A stretch of DNA of 38,243 bases, taken from assembly GCA_003989075.1 (NCBI GenBank), contig RXIX01000019.1:1-38243 (forward strand), given 5' to 3'. Made by a program: the position numbers and the translations under genes. Positions 26,249 through 35,483 of this stretch are shown here, piece after piece; within the stretch, counting starts at the first letter, position 1; the number at the start of each line of letters is the position of its first letter. Under the pieces are notes generated by a model. The model saw only the letters and a list, made by a program, of their open reading frames with translations, was not told the DNA's origin and made no database searches. The DNA comes from Candidatus Competibacteraceae bacterium. Its GTDB lineage: Bacteria > Pseudomonadota > Gammaproteobacteria > Competibacterales > Competibacteraceae.

Positions 26249-27577
26249 TTAATCGCCATGCGCTACATGACGCCGCAAGCGCTGCATGCCCAGACCAACG
26301 CCTGCCAGCACCAGAGGAACCGCCAGCCCGGTCGTCAGATCCGGATTCAGCGGTAATCCCAGCTTGACCAGAGCCTTGATTGCATAGCTCAGCAGCCCGA
26401 CCAGGTAATAGCTCAATACCACCACCGACAGGCCCTCAACGGTTTCCTGCAGGCGCAACTGCAACTGCGCGCGCTGATTCATCGAGTGCAGCAAATCGCG
26501 ATTCTGATGCTCCAGTGCCACATCAACACGGGTGCGCAGCAGATGAGTAGCGCGCGCGATACGGGCCGCCAGCAGATCCTGTCGCTCGCGTACTGACTCC
26601 ACCGTACGCATCGCCGGCGCCAGTCGCCGCTCGGTAAACTCGCGCAGGGTTTGCACGCCACTCATGCGCCCTTCGCGCAGCTCGCTGATGCGCCGCTCTA
26701 CCAGGGTATGATAGGCACGGCCAGCGCCAAAGCGATAAAGCGTCATCGTTGTCATACGCTCAATCTCCGCTGCCAGTATCGACAGCTCGCTGAGCAGGGC
26801 ACGATTCTGCTCCAGACCGGCATCCTGACGCATGCTCCCGATCAAATCAGCCAGACGCGCCTCGATGCGGGTGATCTCAACGTCAGCCTGCCGGGCCAGT
26901 GGAAAGGCCAGCATGGCCATCAAGCGGTAGGTCTCGATATTCAGCAGACGCTGTACCAGCCGCCCGGCCTGAGTCGCGCGCAGCCCGCGATCCAGCACCA
27001 GAATGCGGGTAAAACCATCCCCCTGCATGCGAAAGTCGCTCCATACCGTCGCGGCATCATCCGCGCAGCGACTACCGCTCAGGTCGGAATTGGCAAACAG
27101 CCCGCGCACCGCATCGATACCGGCTGTGGGTAACCCGGTCTCCAGGCACAGACACAAATGGGTTGCTACCAGCAGTTCACCGGCCAGCCCAGCCAGCCAG
27201 TCAGGCGGCACCCGGGCAATAGGCATATCAGCGAACAGCGGTTGCGCCGGGTCCGACACCGCCATGAAACTGTAGGTGGAAAACTCGGCGTGGCGCTCCC
27301 ACTTCAGGCGAAAGGGACCGCAATCAACGCTCAGATGCACAGCGCCGGGTTCCGGCAGCGGCAGCGCAAACCGGGCGCACAGCCGGGCGACATGCTCGCG
27401 ATCGCGGGCCAGTGCATCCTGACCGGGACCGGCGCGCAAAGCCAGATGGGAAATGCGCTGGGGCGTCGGCATGCGATCAAAGGGACGGGCATGAAACTCA
27501 CGATCCAGAGTGATGCGCTGTGGATGCTGTCGCAAGCCCAGTGCGCCCAGCGGCGAATCATCAAACGGTCTGCTCAT
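26249..27577 (-). CDS. DUF3422 family membrane protein
   Basis: 442 aa. The N-terminal soluble part begins with LDREFHARPF and contains HAEFSTYSFM, hallmarks of DUF3422. A long helical/coiled-coil region (~215-375) includes the SELREGRMSGVQTLREFTERRLAPAMRT stretch split over a conserved helix. Two C-terminal membrane helices follow (~380-400 and ~415-435). The architecture resembles CorA-like metal channels only superficially; the function is unknown. The start overlaps the DUF1992 stop (4 bp). Confidence 0.85.
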   Translation of the reverse strand: MSRPFDDSPLGALGLRQHPQRITLDREFHARPFDRMPTPQRISHLALRAGPGQDALARDREHVARLCARFALPLPEPGAVHLSVDCGPFRLKWERHAEFSTYSFMAVSDPAQPLFADMPIARVPPDWLAGLAGELLVATHLCLCLETGLPTAGIDAVRGLFANSDLSGSRCADDAATVWSDFRMQGDGFTRILVLDRGLRATQAGRLVQRLLNIETYRLMAMLAFPLARQADVEITRIEARLADLIGSMRQDAGLEQNRALLSELSILAAEIERMTTMTLYRFGAGRAYHTLVERRISELREGRMSGVQTLREFTERRLAPAMRTVESVRERQDLLAARIARATHLLRTRVDVALEHQNRDLLHSMNQRAQLQLRLQETVEGLSVVVLSYYLVGLLSYAIKALVKLGLPLNPDLTTGLAVPLVLAGVGLGMQRLRRHVAHGD

Positions 27578-27966
27578 CGCCGCAGGTCCGGCGCAGGTGC
27601 CTCCGGTTCCAGCCGTTCCAGCAGGCGTTGCCGATACTGATCTTCCAGCAGCAAATTAGGCGCATGACGCCGGCTAGCCGCCAGACGCAGTTGCAGCAAC
27701 TCCAGCCGCGCCCGGGCACGGCTGCGTTCCCCTGGCGGCAACTGCTGCAGCAATTGCTCAGCCTCGCGTAATTCCCGGCGCAACTGCAATTCCGGCGGCA
27801 GGAAACCGGCATTTTTCAGCAGGCGGTAAGCGGCGCGCAATTCCTCGGGAATAGCCGAATCATCATCCAGCTGCAAGGGCCGGCCTGCACCGGGCAGATC
27901 GCGCAACTCGCCCCGGGCGATGGCGTCCTGAATGCGGCTTTCAGCAATCTGTTCCAGAAGATCCAT
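27574..27966 (-). CDS. DUF1992 / DnaJ-homologue-28-like protein
   Basis: 130 aa. The conserved start is MDLLEQIAESRIQDAIARGE followed by LRDLPGAGRPL, and a helical remainder carries LLKNAGFLPPELQLRREL, as in DUF1992 (DnaJC28-conserved domain). No J-domain HPD is present. GAGGAG lies 6 nt before ATG 27966. It is translationally coupled to DUF3422 (ATGA). Function unknown. Confidence 0.85.
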   Translation of the reverse strand: MDLLEQIAESRIQDAIARGELRDLPGAGRPLQLDDDSAIPEELRAAYRLLKNAGFLPPELQLRRELREAEQLLQQLPPGERSRARARLELLQLRLAASRRHAPNLLLEDQYRQRLLERLEPEAPAPDLRR

Positions 27967-28084
27967 AAGCGCTCCTCACAAAAAAAGCCCCTTTTGGATC
28001 ACCATAGCACGCCAACGCGATCGTGAACCTGTACACACCGGTCATGTGCCGGGAAAAGCGCGCCTGCCGGTGCTATCCCGATGT

Positions 28085-29200
28085 TCAGATCCCATCACCG
28101 TCACCGTGCCAGTGCATCGGCGCGACCGGTTGCGGGTCCTCATTCAGGAAGATGCGCAAATGCCTCGGCTTGACGAACACCAGATCGCCGGGGCGCAGCG
28201 GATCGGCAGCGTAGCGCTCGCGGGTCATTTCCACTTCGGCGAACTCACCGCCTGGGGTCTGCATCACCTCCAGGCGCACTGTCGAACCCAGCGAGGATAC
28301 CCGCTGCACGGTGGCCGGCAGGGTGGTATCGCCATCCTCGGGTTCGCGCAGCACATCGATGTCATGCGGACGGACATAGGCCAGCGCTGGCGCATGCTCG
28401 GCATCACCATACTCGGGGACGCGCACCCGCAGATGACCAACCCGTGCCCAGCCGGCATGCACCCGGCTGTGGAACAGATTGATATGACCCAGGAACTGAT
28501 AGACGAACGGCGTCGCCGGCGATTCGTAGACCTCCTCGGGCGAGCCGACCTGTTCGATATGGCCTCGATTCATCACCACAATGCGATCAGCAACCTCAAG
28601 GGCCTCCTCCTGATCGTGGGTGACGAATACGCTGGTGATATGCAGCTCATCATGCAGGCGGCGCAGCCAGCGGCGCAGCTCCTTGCGCACCTTGGTATCG
28701 AGGGCGCCAAACGGCTCATCGAGCAACAGCACGCGCGGTTCCACGGCCAGGGCGCGGGCCAGGGCAATGCGTTGGCGCTGGCCACCGGACAACTGGCTGG
28801 GCAGGCGATCACCCAGCCAGCTCAGCTGCACCAGCTCCAGCAGGGCGCCGACCTTGGCGCGAATCTGGGCCTCGCTGGGCCGGGTCGCGCGCGGGCGCAC
28901 CCGCAGTCCAAAGGCGACGTTTTCGAACACGCTCATGTGCTGAAACAGCGCATAGTGCTGAAAGACGAAGCCAACGCCGCGTTCGCGGACATGGCGGCGG
29001 CTGGCATCCTCGCCATTGAACAGCACCTGACCCTGATCGGCGTACTCCAGCCCGGCGATAATGCGTAACAGGGTGGTTTTGCCACAGCCGGACGGGCCGA
29101 GCAGGGCGACCAACTGGCCCTCAGGAATCGCCAGACTAATATGATCGAGGGCGACAAATTCGCCAAAGCGCTTGTATAGCCCCTGAATATCAATACTCAT
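28085..29200 (-). CDS. cysA: Sulfate/thiosulfate ABC transporter ATP-binding protein
   Basis: 371 aa. Walker [10 protein letters not shown] (35-43), signature LSGGQRQR, Walker [14 protein letters not shown]-loop VTHDQEEAL. The C-terminal extension (~240-365) carries the TOBE-like regulatory region seen in CysA (VRPHDIDVL). It energises sulfate/thiosulfate import with CysT and CysW. The start overlaps the cysW stop (ATGA type). The 3' gap to 27966 (118 bp) shows no convincing terminator. Confidence 0.94.
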   Translation of the reverse strand: MSIDIQGLYKRFGEFVALDHISLAIPEGQLVALLGPSGCGKTTLLRIIAGLEYADQGQVLFNGEDASRRHVRERGVGFVFQHYALFQHMSVFENVAFGLRVRPRATRPSEAQIRAKVGALLELVQLSWLGDRLPSQLSGGQRQRIALARALAVEPRVLLLDEPFGALDTKVRKELRRWLRRLHDELHITSVFVTHDQEEALEVADRIVVMNRGHIEQVGSPEEVYESPATPFVYQFLGHINLFHSRVHAGWARVGHLRVRVPEYGDAEHAPALAYVRPHDIDVLREPEDGDTTLPATVQRVSSLGSTVRLEVMQTPGGEFAEVEMTRERYAADPLRPGDLVFVKPRHLRIFLNEDPQPVAPMHWHGDGDGI

Positions 29201-30078
29201 GCAGGTTCTCCATTTGTCAGGCGCAACTGCCGCCGGGCCCGGCGCTGAATCAGGGTCTTGATGACCAGCATCACCAGTGCCAGTACGGTCAGCAACGAAG
29301 CGCAGGCAAAGGCAGCGGCGAACTGGTATTCGTTGTAGAGGATTTCAACATGCAGCGGCAAGGTATTGGTCAGGCCGCGGACATGGCCGGAGACCACCGA
29401 CACTGCGCCGAATTCGCCCATGGCGCGGGCGGTGCACAGCACAACGCCATACAGCAGACCCCATTGGATATTCGGCAGGGTGATGCGCCAGAAGGTGCGC
29501 CAGCCACTGGCACCGAGCACCAGGGCAGCTTCCTCCTCCTCAGTGCCCTGAGCCTGCATCAATGGAATCAGCTCGCGGGCGATGAACGGCACGGTAACAA
29601 ATATCGTGGCCAGGACAATGCCGGGCACGGCGAAAATGATCCGGATGCCGTGCTCATTCAGCCACGGTCCCAGCCAACCCTGGGCGCCGAACAGCAGCAC
29701 ATAAATCAGCCCGGCGATCACCGGCGATACTGCGAACGGCAAATCGATCAGGGTGATCAGCAGGCTCTTGCCGGGAAACTCGAACTTGGCGATGGCCCAG
29801 GCGGCAGCGATGCCAAACAACAGGTTCAGCGGCACGGCAATCGCAGCACTGAGCAGGGTCAGGCGGATGGCATCCAGCGCATAGGGATCGCTGATTGCCG
29901 CCAGGTAGACGCCGACGCCCTTGCGCAGCGCCTCGTAAAACACCGCTGCCAGCGGCACGAACAGGAACAGGCTCAGGAACAGCAGCGCCACACCCAGCAG
30001 CAGGGCGCGTACCCAGGCGGGCTCGGTGGTCGCGATCGCTGCGGGACGCGAAGAGTGCTCGTTAGACCATGCGCGCAT
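29197..30078 (-). CDS. cysW: Sulfate ABC transporter permease CysW
   Basis: 293 aa inner-membrane permease. About six hydrophobic segments are seen, plus the permease loop [23 protein letters not shown] and [26 protein letters not shown], both typical of CysW. It forms a heterodimer with CysT. It lies 6 bp after cysT and overlaps cysA by 4 bp. Confidence 0.94.
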   Translation of the reverse strand: MRAWSNEHSSRPAAIATTEPAWVRALLLGVALLFLSLFLFVPLAAVFYEALRKGVGVYLAAISDPYALDAIRLTLLSAAIAVPLNLLFGIAAAWAIAKFEFPGKSLLITLIDLPFAVSPVIAGLIYVLLFGAQGWLGPWLNEHGIRIIFAVPGIVLATIFVTVPFIARELIPLMQAQGTEEEEAALVLGASGWRTFWRITLPNIQWGLLYGVVLCTARAMGEFGAVSVVSGHVRGLTNTLPLHVEILYNEYQFAAAFACASLLTVLALVMLVIKTLIQRRARRQLRLTNGEPA

Positions 30079-30084
30079 CGGGCT

Positions 30085-30921
30085 TCAACCTCGTCCGGGC
30101 CTGCTCCAGCGCTGGAGCAGATTAATCATCAGCAGAAGCAGGAACGACAGCACCAGCATGACCACCGCCACCGCTGCCGCGCCGTTATAGTCGTACTGCT
30201 CCAGCTTGCTGACGATCAGCAAAGGGGTGATTTCCGACACCATCGGTAGATTGCCGGCGATGAAGATCACCGATCCGTATTCGCCAATGGCGCGGGCGAA
30301 GGCCAGGGTAAAGCCGGTGAGCAGCGCCGGGCGGATGGCTGGAAAAATGATGCGCTGGAAAATTTGCCAGCGGCGGGCACCGAGACTGGCGGCGGCTTCC
30401 TCGACCTCGGCTTCCAGGTCTTCCAGCACCGGCTGCACGGTGCGCACCACGAAAGGCAGACCGATGAAGGTGAGAGCCACCACCACCCCGAGCGGGGTGA
30501 AGGCGACTTTGATATCCAGCGGCTTGAGAAACTGGCCAATCCAGCCATTGCCGGCATACAGCGTAGTCAGGGTGATACCGGCCACTGCGGTTGGCAGGGC
30601 AAACGGCAGATCCACCAGGGCATCGATTAGGCGCTTGCCAGGAAAGGGATAACGGACCAGTACCCAGGCCACGATCAGGCCGAAACCGGTGTTGATGAGC
30701 GCGGCGATCAGCGAAGCGCCAAAGGTCAGGCGATAGGAGGCCAGAACCCGTGGTGCGGTGACAATGGCCCAGAATTCATTCCAGTCCAGGTTAAACGCGC
30801 GCAGGAAGGCCATGGCCAGCGGGATCAGCACGATCAATCCCAGATATGCCAGGCTAAAACCCAGCGTCAGGCCAAAGCCCGGCAGCACGCGTGGCGGGCG
30901 CGAGCGGGGCATCATGCGCAT
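30085..30921 (-). CDS. cysT: Sulfate ABC transporter permease CysT (CysU)
   Basis: 278 aa. N-terminal motif PGFGLTLGFSLAYLGLIVLI, permease loop EDLEAEVEEAAASLGARRWQIF and FARAIGEYGSVIFIAGN are typical of CysT. ATG at 30921 is used; ATGs two and three codons later are alternatives. First gene of cysTWA. No sbp/cysP gene is adjacent: upstream is the unrelated glgX. The AT-rich region 31035-31100 probably holds its promoter. Confidence 0.93.
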   Translation of the reverse strand: MRMMPRSRPPRVLPGFGLTLGFSLAYLGLIVLIPLAMAFLRAFNLDWNEFWAIVTAPRVLASYRLTFGASLIAALINTGFGLIVAWVLVRYPFPGKRLIDALVDLPFALPTAVAGITLTTLYAGNGWIGQFLKPLDIKVAFTPLGVVVALTFIGLPFVVRTVQPVLEDLEAEVEEAAASLGARRWQIFQRIIFPAIRPALLTGFTLAFARAIGEYGSVIFIAGNLPMVSEITPLLIVSKLEQYDYNGAAAVAVVMLVLSFLLLLMINLLQRWSRPGRG

Positions 30922-31034
30922 TGGCTAGGCAGCGGTGCAGTGAATGACAGTCTGGGCAGGGCGCGGCGCACGGGGGAGCTCCAGGGTTGGGGTGACCGGG
31001 AAACGCCCGCAACCGGAAACCGGGGCGGGCGTCG

Positions 31035-31100
31035 TAACTCACTATAAAGAGTTTTTATAATGAAAAAAAAGAATATTTAAAAATACTTTTATATCTTTTT
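31035..31100 (-). promoter_or_regulatory. AT-rich promoter region of cysTWA
   Basis: In otherwise GC-rich DNA this stretch is almost all A/T. On the minus strand TATAGT (31041-31046) can be a -10; no good -35 is seen, as expected for an activator-dependent (CysB-type) promoter. The gap 30922-31215 has no gene. Confidence 0.4.
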
Positions 31101-31215
31101 GTTTGCGGTTGGCCGCGTGACCCGGGTTCCCGCCATTCAAGCCATGCAGCCAACAACCGGTAGGGGGCGGCTGGCGGCTGGGCCAGAAGGGGACGTAAAA
31201 AAGCCGTACTGCTGC

Positions 31216-33357
31216 TCAGGTGGGGGCTTCCATCTCCAGACCGAACAGGGTGACCGTCCAGGGCTCAGCCTGGAAATCATCGCCATTGTCGAGCAGCAAC
31301 TCGCCGACCTGCAGTTCCGGGCGGCTGGTGTCGAGCAGGCAGCGCCAATGCTGGGCGCCGCGCACCATGGGCAAGCGGAACGGCACCTGCGCCGGCCCGG
31401 CGTTAAAGATGATCAACAGGGCGTCATCGGTTTCCGGATAACCGTCGGCGGTGAAGTATTCACCGGCATCGCCGGCGAGCAGCAGGCCGAAACAGTGGGC
31501 CTTGGGCTCCTGCCAATGGTAATCGCTCATGGTGCCGCCGCCGGGGCTGATCCATTCGATATCACGCAGGTTTGTGGTTTTGGAAATCTGCAGGCCATGC
31601 AGGAAGCGTGGCCGCCGCAGCGCCGGATGCTCGCGGCGCAGGCTGATCAGGCGGCGGGTAAAATCCATGAAGGCCTGTTCTTCGTCAGGAATATCCTGCC
31701 AGTTCAGCCAGTTGATCTCATTATCCTGGCAATAGGCGTTGTTGTTGCCGTGCTGGGTGCGGCCGAGCTCATCGCCGGCGAGCAGCATCGGTGTACCCTG
31801 GGCGAACAGCACCGTGGCCAGCATGTTGCGGCGCTGGCGCAGGCGCTGCTGGCGGATGTGCGCATCGGCACTGGGTCCTTCGGCGCCCTGGTTATAGCTG
31901 AAGTTGGAGGGATGGCCGTCGCGGTTGTTTTCACCATTGGCCTCGTTGTGGCGTTCGTTGTAGCTGACCAGATCAGCCAGGGTGAAGCCGTCATGGCTGG
32001 CCACATAGTTGATGGTCGCCCAGGGGCGGCGGAAGTCGTGTTCGAAAAGATCGCTGGAGGCGAGCAGGTTGGGTGCGAGGCGGGCAAGGGTGCCGTCATC
32101 ACCACGCCAGAAGCGGCGCACGGTATCGCGAAAGCGGTCATTCCATTCAGCGGTGCCGGCGGGGAAGCCACCAAGCTGATAGCCGCCGGGTCCGATGTCC
32201 CAGGGCTCGGCGATGATCTTGACCCGCGACAGGGCCGGATCCTGGCGAATGGCGTCGAAGAAGCCGCCGCCGCGATCATAGCCATAGTCCTCGCGGCCCA
32301 GGGTCACGGCCAGATCGAAGCGGAAGCCATCGACGTGCATCTCGTTGACCCAGTAGCGCAGGCTGTCCATGACCATCTGCAGCACGCGCGGATGGGTCAG
32401 ATTCAGGGTATTGCCGCAGCCGGTGTCGTTGATGTAGTAGCGGCGGTTATCGGGCAGCAGCCGGTAATAGGACAGGTTGTCGATGCCGCGAAAGCTCAGG
32501 GTCGGCCCCATTTCGTTGCCTTCGGCGGTGTGGTTGTAGACCACGTCGAGCAGTACCTCGATGCCGGCGTCATGCAGGCGCTTGATCATGGTCTTGACTT
32601 CGGCCAGATGGCCGCCGCCCAGATAGCGGGGTTCCGGGGCGAAAAAGCACAAGGTGTTATAGCCCCAGTAATTGCGCAGGCCGCGATCGGTGAGGAAGCG
32701 GTCATCGACGAAGGCATGGACGGGCATCAGTTCGACTGCGGTGACGCCCAGGCTACGCAGATGGCGGATGATCTGGGGATGGGATAGGCCAGCGAAGGTG
32801 CCGCGCAGGTGCGGGGGCACGTCGGGGTGGAGCATGGTAAAGCCGCGCACATGGGTTTCATAAATCAGACTGTGCGACCAGGGGACTTCCGGTGGGCGAT
32901 CGTTTTCCCAACTGAAGCTGGTGTCTACGACCACGCATTTGAACATGTCACGGGCGTTGTCACGGCTATCGAAGGACAGATCGGCATTGCTGTGGCCGAC
33001 CTGATAACCGCAGTGCTCATCGCGCAGATGCAGTGCGCCATAGAACTGCTTGGCGTAGGGATCAATAAGCAGCTTGTGGTGGTTGAAGCGGTGGCCGATA
33101 TGCGGTTCATAAGGCCCTGAAACCCGGTAGCCGTACAAGGTGCCTGGCCATAGGCCCGGTACATAACCATGCCAGATCTGATCGGTATTCTCGGCCAGCA
33201 CCAGGCGCTCGATCTCGCGCTGACCGGAAGAGTCGAACAGGCAGAGTTCGACCTTTTCGGCATGGGCGGAAAAGAGCGCGAAATTGACGCCTTTGCCGTC
33301 CCAGTGGGCACCAAGCGGGTAGGGTTTGCCGGGCCACACACGCGCGCGCGATGCCAT
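31216..33357 (-). CDS. glgX: Glycogen debranching enzyme (isoamylase type)
   Basis: 713 aa. CBM48 N-terminal domain (GKPYPLGAHWDGKGVNFALF) is followed by a GH13_11 barrel: DVVYNHTAEG, DGFRFDLAVTLGR with nucleophile D near 348, IIAEPWDIG (acid/base E) and VASHDGFTLADL. It cleaves alpha-1,6 branches of (phosphorylase-trimmed) glycogen. RBS AAGGAGG precedes ATG 33357. It is slightly longer than E. coli GlgX (657). It lies near glgB and glgC but is separated from them by the tus-like gene and cysB. Confidence 0.95.
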   Translation of the reverse strand: MASRARVWPGKPYPLGAHWDGKGVNFALFSAHAEKVELCLFDSSGQREIERLVLAENTDQIWHGYVPGLWPGTLYGYRVSGPYEPHIGHRFNHHKLLIDPYAKQFYGALHLRDEHCGYQVGHSNADLSFDSRDNARDMFKCVVVDTSFSWENDRPPEVPWSHSLIYETHVRGFTMLHPDVPPHLRGTFAGLSHPQIIRHLRSLGVTAVELMPVHAFVDDRFLTDRGLRNYWGYNTLCFFAPEPRYLGGGHLAEVKTMIKRLHDAGIEVLLDVVYNHTAEGNEMGPTLSFRGIDNLSYYRLLPDNRRYYINDTGCGNTLNLTHPRVLQMVMDSLRYWVNEMHVDGFRFDLAVTLGREDYGYDRGGGFFDAIRQDPALSRVKIIAEPWDIGPGGYQLGGFPAGTAEWNDRFRDTVRRFWRGDDGTLARLAPNLLASSDLFEHDFRRPWATINYVASHDGFTLADLVSYNERHNEANGENNRDGHPSNFSYNQGAEGPSADAHIRQQRLRQRRNMLATVLFAQGTPMLLAGDELGRTQHGNNNAYCQDNEINWLNWQDIPDEEQAFMDFTRRLISLRREHPALRRPRFLHGLQISKTTNLRDIEWISPGGGTMSDYHWQEPKAHCFGLLLAGDAGEYFTADGYPETDDALLIIFNAGPAQVPFRLPMVRGAQHWRCLLDTSRPELQVGELLLDNGDDFQAEPWTVTLFGLEMEAPT

Positions 33358-33497
33358 GAGTGCCTCCTTCAGAAGCCGTTAGGGGATTAAAAAGCATGGA
33401 TGCTGAGTGGATGCCGTGCCATGAAATACCAGCGACACTCCTTTAGTTTAACCGGCAATCCGGCACAGACGCGAACCGGTAGAAGCTATTCTACCAA

Positions 33498-33518
33498 ACT
33501 TTATTATAACATCTTATT
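33498..33518 (-). promoter_or_regulatory. Ter-like sequence and/or glgX -10 region
   Basis: Minus strand AATAAGATGTTATAATAAAG-T resembles E. coli TerB (AATAAG-T-ATGTTGTAAC-TAAAGT) with two single-base gaps and one substitution; the key GTTGTAAC core is imperfect (GTTATAA, C missing). The same bases include TATAAT (33503-33508), which could be a glgX -10. The two readings cannot be separated here. The rest of 33358-33541 holds no gene. Confidence 0.3.
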
Positions 33519-33541
33519 AAAACCCCTGAATCTCAGAAGCC

Positions 33542-34441
33542 TTACCCACGGTCACGATAAGGCGTGCGATAACGATGCACGCGAATCGATGGCAAAAACG
33601 GTTGATCCTCAATCCGCACATCAGCACGGCGCAGACGCAGTGCTACCGGTGGATCAGGCGGCACCGCGACAAATTCGGGCAGGCTCTCGCCCGGGCGCAG
33701 CGGCACTAGCACCGGCAAGGGCACCTGCATCAGCCGTCGATGCACCCCCCCGGTCACCCCGACAAACACGATATTGGCGCGCAAATGCGGACAGACGCTG
33801 CGCACCCGCGCCAGCATTTCATCCTCACCAATCTCAGCCAGTCGCTGCAACTCCAAGCGCACCTGCGGTGTTTCCACGCGCCGCTCCAGCAGCTGCCGAG
33901 CCAAGGCAACACTGGTGCGCTGAATCACGCGCCCCTGCTTGGACCAGGTGAAACCAATCTTCAAAGGCCGCCGTTCCAGCAGTGGCACATGCCGGTAAGC
34001 CTGCTTCAAATTCATGCGCGATGCCCCCATGCGTTGCAGAGCCAAAGCCACATTTTCCTGACGCCGATGCAAATCCGCCATCACCGCCACGGCATCGGTA
34101 CGGTCCAGCCCCTTCAACGCCAGCACCGCCTGTTTAAAGGCATCCTTGGCTGCATTGCAAGCCTGGGCAACGGTCAGAGTGGCAGGGCTGGCACCAACGA
34201 TCCCCGGACAGGTCAGGGTCTCACGGCCATCCTGACTGTGCTCATACCACAGGGCCCGATAGAGCAGAACAGCCTTTCGGCGCATATCCACCCCATCCTG
34301 AATCTCAGCATCACTGCGTGACACCCATGCCGGCAGACCTGCATCGGCATGTACTGCTGCCGCCAGATCATCAAGCGCGGCCAGCAGATTCTTGAAACGC
34401 TCCAGAACCTCCATGCGCAACGTTACTGCCAGCGGCTTCAT
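33542..34441 (-). CDS. tus: Tus-like DNA replication terminus site-binding protein
   Basis: 299 aa from ATG at 34441 (GGAG 7 nt upstream; a GTG codon precedes it). No signal peptide; basic and rich in Arg. Similarity to E. coli Tus (309 aa) is collinear by eye: CPGIVGASPATLTVAQA against the LPGV... region, KDAFKQAVLAL against KTTFEHIV, MNLKQAYRHVPLL plus LKIGFTWSKQGRVIQ against [26 protein letters not shown], and a C-terminal PVALRLRRADVRI against QPLRLIIPRLHL. Tus bound to Ter sites blocks the replicative helicase in one direction. Overall identity is low, so this is a family-level call. Confidence 0.7.
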   Translation of the reverse strand: MKPLAVTLRMEVLERFKNLLAALDDLAAAVHADAGLPAWVSRSDAEIQDGVDMRRKAVLLYRALWYEHSQDGRETLTCPGIVGASPATLTVAQACNAAKDAFKQAVLALKGLDRTDAVAVMADLHRRQENVALALQRMGASRMNLKQAYRHVPLLERRPLKIGFTWSKQGRVIQRTSVALARQLLERRVETPQVRLELQRLAEIGEDEMLARVRSVCPHLRANIVFVGVTGGVHRRLMQVPLPVLVPLRPGESLPEFVAVPPDPPVALRLRRADVRIEDQPFLPSIRVHRYRTPYRDRG

Positions 34442-34481
34442 CACGGGTCTCCAGCTCCCCTCACATCACAGACCAGCCTAC

Positions 34482-35456
34482 TTAATACACCGGCAGACGC
34501 ACACCGGCAAACAGCGTATTGATTTCCTCAGTCGATTGCGCCCGCTCGACCATGCGTACCCGCTCACGGCTCAGATGTGACGCGAACAGTTCCATGAAGT
34601 CATACATATAGCAGCGCAGGAACATGCCGCGGCGAAACCCCACTTTAGTGACATTCGCAGCAAACAGATGACCGGCATCCAGACGCAATAGATCCTGATC
34701 ATATAGCGGGTCATAGGCCATGCGCGCCACGATACCCACACCCATGCCCAAGCGCACATAGGTCTTAATGACATCAGCATCGGTTGCGGTAAACGCCACC
34801 TGTGGCTTCACCTGCGCACTGCGAAAGGCATCATCAAGCTGCGAACGCCCGGTAAAGCCAAATACATAGGTCACTAGCGGATACTGAGCCACATCCTGCA
34901 GGGTCAGATGATCAATCTCAGCGAGTGGATGACCGCACGGCACCAGGACACAACGCTGCCAGACATAGCAGGGCATCATGACCAGATCATCAAACAGCTC
35001 CGGGGCCTCGGTAGCGATAGCGAAATCAACATCTCCCGAACGCACCAGCTCAGCAATCTGCGCAGGCGAACCTTGATGCACCTGCAAGGTCACTGCGGGG
35101 TAGCGCTCGCAAAACGCCTTGATCACAGGCGGCAGGGCATAGCGGGCCTGAGTATGCGTAGTGGCAATTGACAGACTGCCGCGCCGGTCATCACGGTACT
35201 CCTCAGCGAGGATCTGGATATTGTTCACCTCGCGCAGAATACTTTCCGCCTTGAGCAGAATCTGTTGACCGACCGGGGTGACTTCAGTCAGGTGCTTGCC
35301 ATTACGGCTGAACAGCTCGACACCGAGTTCCTCTTCAAGAAGACGCAACTGTTTGCTAATCCCCGGCTGTGAGGTATACAGGCTTTCCGCGGCGGCGGAG
35401 ATGTTCAGATTATTGCGGACAATCGCAGTCAGATAACGTAATTGCTGCAGTTTCAC
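34482..35456 (-). CDS. cysB: LysR-type regulator CysB
   Basis: 324 aa from GTG at 35456 (KLQQLRYL start), exactly the E. coli CysB length; upstream TTG/GTG codons (35474, 35468) are in frame but unlikely. The wHTH is at ~19-38 (ISAAAESLYTSQPGISKQLR). The effector domain has the CysB hallmarks THTQARYALP, GSPAQIAELVRSGDVDFAIATE and TGRSQLDDAF. It activates sulfate uptake and cysteine synthesis genes with N-acetylserine; cysTWA 3.5 kb away is a probable target. It is 28 bp downstream of glgB on the same strand. Confidence 0.95.
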   Translation of the reverse strand: MKLQQLRYLTAIVRNNLNISAAAESLYTSQPGISKQLRLLEEELGVELFSRNGKHLTEVTPVGQQILLKAESILREVNNIQILAEEYRDDRRGSLSIATTHTQARYALPPVIKAFCERYPAVTLQVHQGSPAQIAELVRSGDVDFAIATEAPELFDDLVMMPCYVWQRCVLVPCGHPLAEIDHLTLQDVAQYPLVTYVFGFTGRSQLDDAFRSAQVKPQVAFTATDADVIKTYVRLGMGVGIVARMAYDPLYDQDLLRLDAGHLFAANVTKVGFRRGMFLRCYMYDFMELFASHLSRERVRMVERAQSTEEINTLFAGVRLPVY

Positions 35457-35483
35457 GACAGACAGCACTCCCAAGACGGACCT

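Noticed and set aside
27980..28010. Possible rho-independent terminator (AAAAGGGGCTTTTTTT on the minus strand) after cysA
   Set aside because: The potential stem is short and A/T-based, and it lies immediately before the DUF1992 RBS; not convincing.
31099..32787. 562-codon plus-strand ORF antisense to glgX; similar long ORFs antisense to ppx (8065-9285) and glgB (36231-37586), and others
   Set aside because: They lie opposite clearly functional genes in GC-rich DNA, where third-position GC bias opens other frames; their translations show no domains and are compositionally odd.
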